Origin: a virus
IMG/VR virus record: IMGVR_UViG_3300027721_000961
Coordinates: 1 to 33,285 of that record
Length of the DNA: 33,285 nucleotides
Reading direction: 5' to 3' (one strand)
Shown here: positions 1 to 7,191 of the stretch, piece by piece
Layout: the number at the start of each line of letters is the position of its first letter
How positions within the stretch are numbered: the first letter of the stretch is position 1
Made by a program: the position numbers and the translations under genes
Notes under the pieces: model-generated
Database searches by the model: none
What the model was told of the DNA's origin: nothing
What the model saw: the letters and a program-made list of their open reading frames with translations, nothing else

Positions 1-97
1 TTTCTCTTATGGATTTATCAATCTTTTTCTGGTGTCTTTCGGCATCCTTTATACCTTTTTCGGATAAATCCCAATCATCGTGTAATATAATACCCAT
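1..97 (-). CDS. yhbH: YhbH/YeaH-family protein, N-terminal fragment (cut by window edge)
   Basis: Thirty-two codons are visible, starting at ATG 97-95 and running off the left edge with no stop. A good ribosome site (GGAAAGGG, about 7 bases upstream) supports the start. The peptide contains DWDLSEKGIKDAERHQKK, which closely follows the N-terminus of Bacillus YhbH as I remember it (DWSLHRKG, then a RHQKK motif). YhbH/YeaH (UPF0229) is a VWA-like protein encoded beside PrkA/YeaG and SpoVR/YcgB in many bacteria and linked to sporulation or starvation. The prkA homologue lies just upstream at 498-2474, which strongly supports the call. The VWA part lies outside the window, so completeness cannot be judged. 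Confidence 0.72.
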   Translation of the reverse strand, partial: MGIILHDDWDLSEKGIKDAERHQKKIDKSIRE

Positions 98-121
98 TTT
101 AAAACCCTTTCCGTTTAAATT

Positions 122-376
122 TTAATCTTCTGATTCTTCAACATCTTCATTCTTTACAGACTCTTTCTTTTTAGAACATTTATCATTTGTAGAAAAGCCC
201 ATTTTATGTTTTTTCTTTTTCTTTTTATTTTCATAGCAATCATCATCATCAAACATTCTTATTTTATTTAAGAACTCTGTTTCTTCAACTTCATCAAAAT
301 TATCAAAGGAAGAGGCTATCACAGTTGTTTTTGATTCGTCCTCAACATCTCCGATTTGTACAGTTATTCTAATCAA
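122..376 (-). CDS. Small hypothetical protein with acidic and lysine-rich tracts
   Basis: 84 aa, not recognised. The start is TTG at 376-374, chosen because GAGAGGA lies 7 bases upstream and a strong promoter lies just beyond. Residues 1-35 look like a small globular segment (beta-type start MIRITVQIGDVEDE, then alternating acidic and hydrophobic residues). An acidic patch (FDDDDC) follows, then a lysine run, and an acidic tail (NEDVEESED). It sits between prkA and the yhbH-like gene and probably shares the yhbH transcript. The prkA, YhbH and SpoVR families have no member like this that I know of, so it may be an unrelated insertion or a phage-specific partner. The coding call rests on start signals and position only. 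Confidence 0.6.
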   Translation of the reverse strand: MIRITVQIGDVEDESKTTVIASSFDNFDEVEETEFLNKIRMFDDDDCYENKKKKKKHKMGFSTNDKCSKKKESVKNEDVEESED

Positions 377-407
377 TATATTATCCTCTCTTTCTTTTCT
401 TTTTTAT

Positions 408-436
408 ATTATACTATATTTATCAAAAGTTGTAAA
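408..436 (-). promoter_or_regulatory. Sigma70-type promoter for the 84-aa/yhbH-like unit
   Basis: On the minus strand, -35 TTTACA (436-431) and -10 TATAAT (413-408) are separated by exactly 17 bases. It lies 32 bases upstream of the TTG start at 376 and just downstream of the prkA terminator. The same two hexamers with the same spacing recur at 2526-2554 and 3542-3570. Confidence 0.85.
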
Positions 437-442
437 CTAAAT

Positions 443-479
443 AAAAAAGGCTGGGTGAATATAGATACACCCAGCCTTT
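443..479 (-). terminator. Rho-independent terminator after prkA
   Basis: A perfect 12-bp inverted repeat (446-457 with 468-479; arm AAAGGCTGGGTG) with a 10-base loop. On the minus strand the stem runs into six T residues (448-443). It lies about 20 bases beyond the prkA stop and ends that transcript before the next promoter. Confidence 0.92.
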
Positions 480-497
480 CCCAATCATAAGAAACTT

Positions 498-2474
498 TTA
501 CGATTGTTTTCTCAGTATTTCACCGACAAATGAAAGAAGAACATTTGCACAGTGTTCACAGTAACCTTTTTCCATCAAGGTCTTAAACGCTTTACTTCTC
601 GCTTTCATCCTCTTTGGATCGGTACTTGTGGTATTTACAATTGACAGATTGACCACATTTTTAAGATCACTCATTAGTTTCTTTTCAATCGCTTCTTTCA
701 AAGGTGCATAAGAATCATATTTAAATTCCTTGCCACGATCTCCGCAACTTGATTTATGAACAAATATACCGTTTCTAAATTCATCTTTGGAATTTACAGG
801 GACGCCAATAAGTTCTTCAAGTGATCGCATCAGTTTTTCATCAGGTGAACTATATTCACCCGTTGCTGTATCTTCAATCTTTTCTTTTCTACAGTAAGCT
901 CCGACATTCAACATATATCGGTTAAACAATTCGGTTGCTTGTTCGTCATAAGCGTGAAGGAATGCCATATTGATTTCTTTTTTGGCAAACTCACGGAACT
1001 CAGCAAGTGCTGAATCTTTTTCAGCAACCAACAGGTTTGTAAAGTTCTTAATATCCTGTTCTTCAATACCAGTGTGGTGATCAAAGTTTTGTTTAAGTGC
1101 TCGCAGAACATCAATTGGATTGATACAGTTTTTATCTTCTTTTGATGCGAGTGCTATATTAAGTGCATTGATAATAAACCTTGGAGATATACCTTGGTCC
1201 ATACCTTCACCATTTCTTCTCCCATCCTCACGAATCTTTTTAATATCAACTTCTTCCTTTTTAAATTCGTTAGATGTTCTACCATCATAGAGTTTCATTT
1301 TTTCAATCAAAGAGGAAACTTTGGTAGATTTCTTTAGCCTTGTTAATACGGCAAACTGTGCTGCCAATTCAAGGGTACCTGGAGCGATATGAATATTCCT
1401 AAAATCAGATTCTTGAATCATTTTCTTATAAATTTCAATTTCTTCGGATACATTCAAATTCCAGGGTACGATTACTTTATACATACGGTCATGAAGTGCT
1501 TCATTTTTCTTGTCCGATTTAAATGTATCATACTCTGTTTGGTTTGTATGCGAAAGAATCAATTCATCAAGATAAATCTGTGGAAAACCAGGTGACTTGA
1601 TTACTTGTTCTTGTGCCGCTGAAATAAGAACATAGTGAAATTTAATATCTGCTTTTAAAATTTCAATATATTCAATCAATCCACGGTTGGCAACTTGCAA
1701 TTCACCGTCAAAGCTAAATGCTCGGGGATCGGTTTCACCGTAACGAGCAATCTTAGCCATATTTACCCGACCGATTAACTCGGTAATATCTTGAGATTTT
1801 GGGTCGGATGGTTGAAATGTGCCAATTGCAATTCTTTCCTGTTCGGATGGTATTACTGCTGTAACCGGGATTTCAGACCAACGAACAGTTCCATCATCGT
1901 CAGTATAATTTTCTTTAACAACTTGACGACAATGAGGACAAAGATAACCCTCTATTTTAATACCCAACTTTTCTTCCCAATATGCTCGGTCATTGATTGG
2001 AATTGCATGCAAAGGTTCTTCATTGATCGGACAACCTTTGATTGCAAACATTGGTGTATCATCTTTTTCAAGACCTCGCTTTAATAGCGCCGCGATTGTA
2101 GACTTACCACTCGCGACTGGGCCCACCATGATTAAAATTCTTTTTCCTGTTTCAGTCCTACGTGCAGACGCTTTCAAGAATTTCATAACATCATGGATAG
2201 CCATCTTTGATTCAAGACCAAAGATTTTTCCATCAAAAAACTTATACTCCACGAGGTCTTCATACCCCGCTAATTTAACATCATTTGGTACATCATTAAC
2301 ACCGTATTTCATAATCATATTGAAAATACGACCTGGGGCAAAATTAGCAACCTCAGGATTTTTATGAACTAATTCTAAATAATCAAGCGAGTTTCCTTCC
2401 CATTTATGAAACGGATTAATTTTCTTTTGGGAAAGAATTGCTTGCTTGAAGTCTTCCATTAAAGGTGATAACAT
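498..2474 (-). CDS. prkA: PrkA/YeaG-family AAA+ protein (serine kinase/protease family)
   Basis: 658 aa, close to the usual 630-645 aa of bacterial PrkA and apparently intact. Visible landmarks are the N-terminal KWEGNSLDYLELV, Walker A GPVASGKST (residues 118-126), AIKGCP followed by NEEPLHAIP, GTFQPSDPKSQDI, the FDGEL/ANRG segment, SHTNQTEYDTF and DEKLMRSLEELIG, all in the PrkA family order. Cys pairs C179/C182 (CPHC) and C639/C642 (CEHC) could bind metal. PrkA was first described as a serine protein kinase; B. subtilis PrkA has been reported as an ATP-dependent protease affecting sporulation. It has its own promoter (2526-2554), an AAAGGAG ribosome site and its own terminator (443-479). 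In a phage it presumably acts on a host stress or developmental programme, but the target is unknown. Confidence 0.96.
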   Translation of the reverse strand: MLSPLMEDFKQAILSQKKINPFHKWEGNSLDYLELVHKNPEVANFAPGRIFNMIMKYGVNDVPNDVKLAGYEDLVEYKFFDGKIFGLESKMAIHDVMKFLKASARRTETGKRILIMVGPVASGKSTIAALLKRGLEKDDTPMFAIKGCPINEEPLHAIPINDRAYWEEKLGIKIEGYLCPHCRQVVKENYTDDDGTVRWSEIPVTAVIPSEQERIAIGTFQPSDPKSQDITELIGRVNMAKIARYGETDPRAFSFDGELQVANRGLIEYIEILKADIKFHYVLISAAQEQVIKSPGFPQIYLDELILSHTNQTEYDTFKSDKKNEALHDRMYKVIVPWNLNVSEEIEIYKKMIQESDFRNIHIAPGTLELAAQFAVLTRLKKSTKVSSLIEKMKLYDGRTSNEFKKEEVDIKKIREDGRRNGEGMDQGISPRFIINALNIALASKEDKNCINPIDVLRALKQNFDHHTGIEEQDIKNFTNLLVAEKDSALAEFREFAKKEINMAFLHAYDEQATELFNRYMLNVGAYCRKEKIEDTATGEYSSPDEKLMRSLEELIGVPVNSKDEFRNGIFVHKSSCGDRGKEFKYDSYAPLKEAIEKKLMSDLKNVVNLSIVNTTSTDPKRMKARSKAFKTLMEKGYCEHCANVLLSFVGEILRKQS

Positions 2475-2525
2475 CTAAAAACTCCTTTCTTTTGTTTTTT
2501 ATTTTATCTCTCACTCTTTAAAAAC

Positions 2526-2554
2526 ATTATAACACACGGAATAAAAATTGTAAA
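2526..2554 (-). promoter_or_regulatory. Sigma70-type promoter for prkA
   Basis: Minus-strand TTTACA (2554-2549), 17 bases, TATAAT (2531-2526), 52 bases upstream of the prkA ATG. It matches the hexamers and spacing at 408-436 and 3542-3570. There is no terminator between the upstream gene (ending at 2562) and this site, so prkA may also receive read-through. Confidence 0.85.
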
Positions 2555-2561
2555 TATTTTT

Positions 2562-3017
2562 TTATTCTTTTGGTTCTTTTAACAATTTTAAAACATCTTC
2601 TCTGGAGGCAATTATTAGATTTTGATTTTTTGGTGCCTCTTTCTTTTTTCTTTTCATTTCAATTTCTTTATCTTTTAATAATAACATACGGTTTCTTATT
2701 TGTAAATATACTTGGTAATTTTCATCTGTTATTAATTCTTTACTTGCTTGTGTTACTGAGTTTATTAAACCTGTTGCTACTTCAACAAGTCTCGCTGTTA
2801 TATTTCCATTATTTAATTCTTCTTCAACAGTATCTAATATTTTATTTGCTCTTTCTATATTATCTCTTATTATATTTCTTGGGTTATTTTCTTTTTCCCA
2901 TTCTTCTTCAAATTTATCTGGTCCACTTTCAGATACTTCTGGTTCCAACTCAATAGTTTCATCATGTTGGTTGTCTTGCATATTAAATTCTTCTTCTAAA
3001 TTTTGTCTATCTAACAT
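2562..3017 (-). CDS. Possible terminase small subunit (gp16-like)
   Basis: 151 aa. The first ~50 residues are acidic and probably disordered. A helical core (about 50-120) includes NIIRDNIERANKILDTVEEE and ARLVEVATGLINSVTQASKE, and a lysine-rich linker and short helical tail (EDVLKLLKEPKE) follow. T4 gp16 (164 aa) has the same plan: acidic start, a core around R-x-x-E-V-F-A-T-L followed by T-T-T-N-R-E-I-L, and a C-terminal tail. The small terminase recognises phage DNA and stimulates the large terminase during packaging. The ATG overlaps the stop of the upstream HAD gene (ATGTTAG). The large terminase is not in this window, so the call rests on fold pattern and proximity to head genes. A generic helical DNA-binding protein is the alternative. 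Confidence 0.45.
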   Translation of the reverse strand: MLDRQNLEEEFNMQDNQHDETIELEPEVSESGPDKFEEEWEKENNPRNIIRDNIERANKILDTVEEELNNGNITARLVEVATGLINSVTQASKELITDENYQVYLQIRNRMLLLKDKEIEMKRKKKEAPKNQNLIIASREDVLKLLKEPKE

Positions 3018-3511
3018 TGTATTTTTTCCTTAACAATACTATTCAATTTTTCTATGGTTTCATCACTTGATTTGTGTAATATGCCAATACCTCCGTTATC
3101 TTCCCATTCATTTATGTTTTGTTCAAAATCATCAATTAAAATAGAATTAGAATTTGAATATAACTTTTTTTCTTTTCTATGGCATATAATTGCATCTTTA
3201 TAAAATTCATAACCAAGATTATTTTTTATCCAGTCCAACTTACCGTTTCTTACATCTTCATGTACTGTAAAATTACCACGAGCAGCAGCTGATAGTAAAG
3301 TTGGTTTATATGTATTTATACCTTTCCATAGATTTTTACCATCTATTGTCCAAGGATTACTTGCCCAGAATTTTCTACCTGCTTTAACCAGTAGAAAAAA
3401 CCTTTTCTCCATATCATCTATGTCCCAAAAATTTTCACAAAAATTTGTTACATTTGTTTTCCAATCTACCAATACATCATCCATGTCACAATAGATTTTA
3501 AATTTTTTCAT
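3011..3511 (-). CDS. HAD-family 5'(3')-nucleotidase-like phosphatase, untagged
   Basis: 166 aa. HAD motif I is YCDMDDVLVDW, with nucleophile D9 and acid/base D11. The late acidic motif is ILIDDFEQNINEW (D127/D128). The compact size and the D-M-D-D-V-L-x-D-W start are typical of phage and bacterial 5'(3')-deoxyribonucleotidase-type HAD proteins, which dephosphorylate nucleotides and can tune dNTP pools. It lacks the N-terminal capsid tag seen on the other HAD protein here (17971-18699), so it is expected to act in the infected cell. It has its own promoter and overlaps the next gene by 7 bases. The substrate is inferred from family resemblance only. Confidence 0.8.
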   Translation of the reverse strand: MKKFKIYCDMDDVLVDWKTNVTNFCENFWDIDDMEKRFFLLVKAGRKFWASNPWTIDGKNLWKGINTYKPTLLSAAARGNFTVHEDVRNGKLDWIKNNLGYEFYKDAIICHRKEKKLYSNSNSILIDDFEQNINEWEDNGGIGILHKSSDETIEKLNSIVKEKIQC

Positions 3512-3541
3512 TTATATATCCCTTCTTATTTTTATAAAATC

Positions 3542-3570
3542 ATTATAACATAAATTATGAAAAATGTAAA
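3542..3570 (-). promoter_or_regulatory. Sigma70-type promoter for the HAD/small-terminase unit
   Basis: Minus-strand TTTACA (3570-3565), 17 bases, TATAAT (3547-3542), 31 bases upstream of the HAD gene ATG. It begins only five bases beyond the T-run of the capsid-gene terminator, so this unit is uncoupled from capsid transcription. Confidence 0.87.
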
Positions 3571-3575
3571 TAAAC

Positions 3576-3601
3576 AAAAAACCCATTTCCGAGGAAATGG
3601 G
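3576..3601 (-). terminator. Rho-independent terminator after the major capsid gene
   Basis: Inverted repeat CCCATTTC/GAAATGGG (3582-3589 with 3594-3601) with a four-base loop. On the minus strand it is followed by six T residues (3581-3576). It lies about 30 bases past the capsid stop. Confidence 0.9.
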
Positions 3602-3633
3602 CTCTTTGTTATTCATTTATTCTTTGATAAAAA

Positions 3634-4836
3634 TTAGGCAGGTAGATTTGTCAAAGAAACTTTTTGATAGTAATTCTTTGATCCATATAGATGATCGTGA
3701 ATACCATATCTTGACATCAAGCCAACTGTTGGATGGAATGAATCTTCAAATACTGCACGGGATGCCAGCAATTGAACATAAGGCAGGTAAATAACACCTG
3801 TATCATATTCTGAAGGTCCTTTATAACCAATAAGGAATTGATTTGATGATTGGAAGGTGTCACGATAAACACTCAATCTTCCATCAATAGAACCGATTCT
3901 TGCGATACCAACTTGTGATGTATTAACATTACCAGCGACTGGTGCGATAGTAAAACCGGCCATTGCTTCAAAAATTGCTACGGCATATGGGTTACCAACG
4001 ATCCAGTTACCAGAACCTCTACGAGTATTAATTGCAATATCTTGTGAACGTCTTAGGATATAGTGATAAAGTTCTCTATATCTTTCAAGTTCCCATCTAC
4101 CACCTGGAACGCCTGTACCTGAAGCTGCTTGGTAGTTCCAAGTTCTGTCAAAAAGTGCACCACCGGCAACACAAACTGAGTCAATCTTTTGAATCAATTC
4201 ACGGTCAATTTCTGCTGTGATTTCATAAGCCAGAATGTCCATCATTTCTTCTTCAAGATTCAATCCGTGCATAGCCTTCAAATCTTGTGCAACTTCAAGA
4301 GACCATCTACTTCTCAACTTTCTTGTTTTTGCTTCGATTTGTGCTTTTTCAACTGTCATGTTTACTTCTTTAATTTCTGCGTTTGTACCGATACCAAGAC
4401 CACGGTTATTTGTGCCTGCATCGGAACCCAAAGTTTCACCAGCGGATGTAATAACTGATCCAGAATAAGTTGAATCAATTGTATTATATCCAAGTTCAAC
4501 ATTTGCTGTTGAGTCGTAATCTTGACCGGCTCTAAAGCGAATTGCGAATGCCAAACCAACTGGACCTGTCATTGGTTGAACACCAACGAGGTCGTGTGCT
4601 ACTAATTCAGGGAAGGTTCTACGAACCATAGGTACTGCGATTTTGTGGAACATACCTGATCCAGCGTAACCAGCTTGTGTACCAAGAGAGTCATTACCGA
4701 ATGCTGTTGCTTCCATCAGAAAGTTATGCTCATTTTCAAGCATGATTGCTGTTGCTCTACGAACATTATAGTTCTTAATTTCATTACCTTCATTAAGAAC
4801 TTCTTTCCACTTAACTAACAAGTCTTTAATTTCCAT
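3634..4836 (-). CDS. Major capsid protein, gp23-like, with cleavable propeptide
   Basis: 400 aa. It aligns by eye with T4 gp23: the start EIKDLLVKWKEVLNEG resembles gp23 AELLNKWKPLLEGEG, and MVRRTFPELVAHDLVGVQPM corresponds to MVRRAIPNLIAFDICGVQPM. In T4 the propeptide is removed by gp21 after an (I/L)-x-E motif. Here NFLMEATAFG gives a predicted cut after E42, leaving a mature shell protein of about 358 aa (T4 is cut after residue 65). It forms the prohead lattice around the scaffold. It is preceded by an AGGAG ribosome site and followed by a strong terminator. No separate gp24-like vertex gene is present in the window. Confidence 0.95.
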   Translation of the reverse strand: MEIKDLLVKWKEVLNEGNEIKNYNVRRATAIMLENEHNFLMEATAFGNDSLGTQAGYAGSGMFHKIAVPMVRRTFPELVAHDLVGVQPMTGPVGLAFAIRFRAGQDYDSTANVELGYNTIDSTYSGSVITSAGETLGSDAGTNNRGLGIGTNAEIKEVNMTVEKAQIEAKTRKLRSRWSLEVAQDLKAMHGLNLEEEMMDILAYEITAEIDRELIQKIDSVCVAGGALFDRTWNYQAASGTGVPGGRWELERYRELYHYILRRSQDIAINTRRGSGNWIVGNPYAVAIFEAMAGFTIAPVAGNVNTSQVGIARIGSIDGRLSVYRDTFQSSNQFLIGYKGPSEYDTGVIYLPYVQLLASRAVFEDSFHPTVGLMSRYGIHDHLYGSKNYYQKVSLTNLPA

Positions 4837-4872
4837 TTATATATATTCTCCTATTAATATTTTCACCTTTTT

Positions 4873-4878
4873 ATTATA
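4873..4878 (-). promoter_or_regulatory. Possible -10 element upstream of the capsid gene
   Basis: TATAAT on the minus strand in the 50-base gap between scaffold and capsid genes, 37 bases upstream of the capsid ATG. No good -35 lies 16-18 bases away. A capsid-specific promoter would help raise capsid over scaffold, but this site alone is weak evidence. Confidence 0.3.
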
Positions 4879-4886
4879 AACAAGTT

Positions 4887-5888
4887 TTAGATTTTATTTG
4901 TTCTTAAAATATTTAAGTATTGTTTTTTGAATGATGCGAAAGGACTGGTATCTTCTTTAATCATTTTTTTCTTTTTACGTTTTTTGATTTCGGAATGACC
5001 TTCAGACATTTTTTCTTTTTTGTCTTCTTTCTTTTTGTCTTCTTCGTCTTCGTCGTCTTCTTCGTCTACTTCTTTCTTATCTTTCTTTTCATCTTCTTCA
5101 TCATCTTCTTCATCTACTTCTTCTTTGTCCTCATCATCTTCTTTTTCATCTTCTTCATCTACTTCTTTCTTTTCGTCGTCCTCGTCCTCATCATCCTCGT
5201 CCTCGTCCTCATCATCTTCTTCATCTACTTCTTTTCCGTCTTCGGCTTTTTTGTCTTTTTTGTCTTTTTTGGTGTCTTTTTCATCGTCTTTTTCCTCATA
5301 TTGTTCAACTATAATTGAAAATTTACGATCAATTTCTGCTTTGTCTTGAACACCTTCGAGAACTGCCATAACATGACCCTTTTGTTTCTCGGTCAAGCCT
5401 TCACATTTCTCATACAAATAAAGTTGTGCTGCCATTTTTTGTGCATCAGAAACAACTTCCAAATTCTTTTCTGTTATTGAGTTCATTTCTTTGCGAAGTT
5501 TAAGAATTTCTTCCTTTGCTTCTTTCAAAAGACTTTTAACTTCTTCATCCAAAAGTCCTTGATCTACACCAAGACGAACTTTAAATTGTTCAATAAGGTC
5601 ATCATAAAGTTCACCCTTTTTTGCGAACTCCAAAATTTTTTCAGGAATTGCAAGTTCTTCTTCAAGAATGTTATCAACAAAATTTGAGAATTTGGTTGTT
5701 ACATCTTTCTTATATTCTTCAAATTTTTGTTCATACTTCTCAACTAAAGCTTCCTTTTCTTCATCAAGTTTGCTTTCAGAAATTTCTTTAGCCTTGATGT
5801 CGATTACATCTTGTAGCTTTGTTTTGATTTCTGCTTGAGTAGATTCATTAAGCTTATCTGCACCAAGCAATTGTAAAAGTTTATCCAT
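4887..5888 (-). CDS. Prohead scaffold/core protein, gp22-like, with very acidic insert
   Basis: 333 aa. Residues 1-205 are charged and helical, with coiled-coil character. Residues ~205-305 are an extreme D/E/K tract built from V-D-E-E-D-type repeats. The last ~40 residues are basic, then end in a short helix (SFKKQYLNILRT) that could contact capsid subunits. Position between the gp21-like protease and the gp23-like capsid protein matches T4 gene 22, whose 269-aa acidic product forms the core and is later degraded. Internal L-N-E and similar sites (for example DKLNE at residues 11-15) would allow protease digestion. The acidic repeat may explain the longer length. The ribosome site is AGGAGGA. 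Confidence 0.85.
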   Translation of the reverse strand: MDKLLQLLGADKLNESTQAEIKTKLQDVIDIKAKEISESKLDEEKEALVEKYEQKFEEYKKDVTTKFSNFVDNILEEELAIPEKILEFAKKGELYDDLIEQFKVRLGVDQGLLDEEVKSLLKEAKEEILKLRKEMNSITEKNLEVVSDAQKMAAQLYLYEKCEGLTEKQKGHVMAVLEGVQDKAEIDRKFSIIVEQYEEKDDEKDTKKDKKDKKAEDGKEVDEEDDEDEDEDDEDEDDEKKEVDEEDEKEDDEDKEEVDEEDDEEDEKKDKKEVDEEDDEDEEDKKKEDKKEKMSEGHSEIKKRKKKKMIKEDTSPFASFKKQYLNILRTNKI

Positions 5889-5968
5889 ATAATATCTTCC
5901 TCCTAAATGTATTACTATAATTATATTTATTTATTAAAATAATAGAAACCAAATATCTTGATTTCCAT

Positions 5969-6178
5969 TTATTTCCAATGAATTACGGTGTACCCTTTTT
6001 TATTCATATCGTCAATATCTTCTTCTGTTACAATAGAGCCGATAGGATAATCCCAACTTTGAGTCCACAATACTTCGTTTCCTTTCAGATATACTTGTGT
6101 TTGTTTAGTCCACCAAGTATTGAAAGCCATCTCACTTGATTCGGATATAAATCTATCTATTTTACTTAGTAATTTCAT
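5969..6178 (-). CDS. Small tagged head/internal protein between protease and scaffold
   Basis: 69 aa, family not recognised. The first 13 residues, MKLLSKIDRFISE, fit the N-terminal tag shared by many genes here and end in I-S-E, a predicted gp21-type cut site, leaving about 56 residues. The rest has aromatic-rich beta character (NTWWTKQTQVYLKG, ending GYTVIHWK). Its ATG overlaps the stop of the protease gene (TAATG). T4 has no gene at this exact place between 21 and 22, so this looks like a cargo gene inserted into the assembly operon. Confidence 0.8.
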   Translation of the reverse strand: MKLLSKIDRFISESSEMAFNTWWTKQTQVYLKGNEVLWTQSWDYPIGSIVTEEDIDDMNKKGYTVIHWK

Positions 6179-6954
6179 TATAAACCTCTGTTCAAGTAAA
6201 ATTCAATTATACCTTCTTTATTTGATTCAACAATTCTTTTAATTTGTTCTTTTGTTTTACCTTTGAAAATGAATGCTTGTAGATATTCAACTACATTATC
6301 CATAACATTCTCATTTTTGGTATCACCCTTCCATTCTTTTTCAACTTCATCAAAAAATTTCTTTTTTTCTTCAGGTGATAACTCACTTGGAGATGATACA
6401 TTATATTTCTTTAATTTTTCTTGGAAGAATTTTTGATATGCTGATTCCTCATTTTTCATATTAAACTCCTTACCTTCATATATTCCATTAATCCAAGAAG
6501 GATTATTTGATGGGTCTGTTACAAGGTCCCATGTTATCAAATTAAAGTCTTCATTAACATATCCATTTTCTGATACTGTTCCGAGACCTCGTGATGATAT
6601 ACCTAAACTACCTTCTTTTACTAATGTTTTTGCTATTTGTCCCATAGGTGTGTCAAGTACTTTTGCTTTACCATAAACATGGTCACCTTTCCACTCAACC
6701 ATCTTGGTTAATATAGCGATTTTGTCCATATTAATTTCTGGATTTGGTGGATGTCCAAGTTCACCCCATAGAGAACCTTTATCTACTTTTTCATTAATCT
6801 TTTTAATTTCTCTTTCAAGTATATCTCTTTTGTATTTTCTCTTATTGTTATTTTCAATTTCAGCAGATGAAAAGATACCAACAATATGCATGTTTTTATC
6901 TGATTTGCTTTCTACTAATTGAAGTTCATAAGATGTTTCAGTAATAAGTTTCAT
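6178..6954 (-). CDS. Prohead maturation protease, gp21-like
   Basis: 258 aa. Family landmarks are VGIFSSAEIENNNKRKY (the family's N-x-N-K-R start), GELGHPP with catalytic His68, and GISSRGLG with the catalytic Ser at 120 or 121. A later Asp (D143/D147) could complete the triad. These match the T4 gp21 motifs GELNHPP and GVSSRGLG. The enzyme sits in the prohead core, cleaves after (I/L)-x-E, removes the capsid propeptide, trims internal proteins and digests the scaffold. Its own start, MKLITETSYELQLVESK, contains L-x-E-type sites (ITE, LVE) compatible with self-trimming. It lies between the gp67-like and scaffold genes, as in T4. It should be the processing enzyme for every tagged protein listed here. 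Confidence 0.95.
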   Translation of the reverse strand: MKLITETSYELQLVESKSDKNMHIVGIFSSAEIENNNKRKYKRDILEREIKKINEKVDKGSLWGELGHPPNPEINMDKIAILTKMVEWKGDHVYGKAKVLDTPMGQIAKTLVKEGSLGISSRGLGTVSENGYVNEDFNLITWDLVTDPSNNPSWINGIYEGKEFNMKNEESAYQKFFQEKLKKYNVSSPSELSPEEKKKFFDEVEKEWKGDTKNENVMDNVVEYLQAFIFKGKTKEQIKRIVESNKEGIIEFYLNRGL

Positions 6955-6957
6955 GTA

Positions 6958-7125
6958 TTACTCTCCCGATTTAGGTTCAATATCAATATCATTTTTTAAA
7001 CCCAATTTATTTTTCAGCCATTCATTTTTATGTGTATGAATTTCTTTTTGTAGAATTTCCTTTGCATTTACAAATTCATCATTTTCAAAGTGATCTAAAG
7101 CTTTTTTAATTGACTCAATATTCAT
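6958..7125 (-). CDS. Prohead core protein, gp67-like (55 aa)
   Basis: A short gene with ATG at 7125 and AAGGAG six bases upstream. Its stop lies just before the protease ATG. The sequence MNIESIKKALDHFENDEFVN, then AKEILQKEI, follows the pattern of T4 gp67 (a helix of type EAIKSNDLVAARKLFAEAM). The position between portal and protease genes matches T4 genes 67/68. T4 gp67 is a minor core protein needed for correct head shape and is cleaved by gp21. This protein lacks the long acidic tail of T4 gp67, ending after IDIEPKSGE, and no gp68 homologue follows. Small size limits certainty. Confidence 0.72.
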   Translation of the reverse strand: MNIESIKKALDHFENDEFVNAKEILQKEIHTHKNEWLKNKLGLKNDIDIEPKSGE

Positions 7126-7191
7126 AACTAACTCCTTATATTATTTATTTATTACTCTTTTATTTAATACATCTTTCGGATATTATTGGTA

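Noticed and set aside
498-2474. PrkA/YhbH as proof of a spore-forming Firmicute host
   Set aside because: The same set occurs in many non-sporulating bacteria (YeaG-YeaH-YcgB), and the GH108 lysozyme points more to a Gram-negative host.
4995-5349. Plus-strand frames of almost pure Ser or Phe/Val opposite the scaffold gene
   Set aside because: They mirror the D/E/K-rich tract of the scaffold gene and have no start signals.
4887-5888. Scaffold protein as a tagged cargo protein, because it begins MDKLLQLLGADKLNE
   Set aside because: The start does fit the site pattern, but as the gp22-like core it is expected to be digested at many sites, so the L-N-E does not mark it as cargo.
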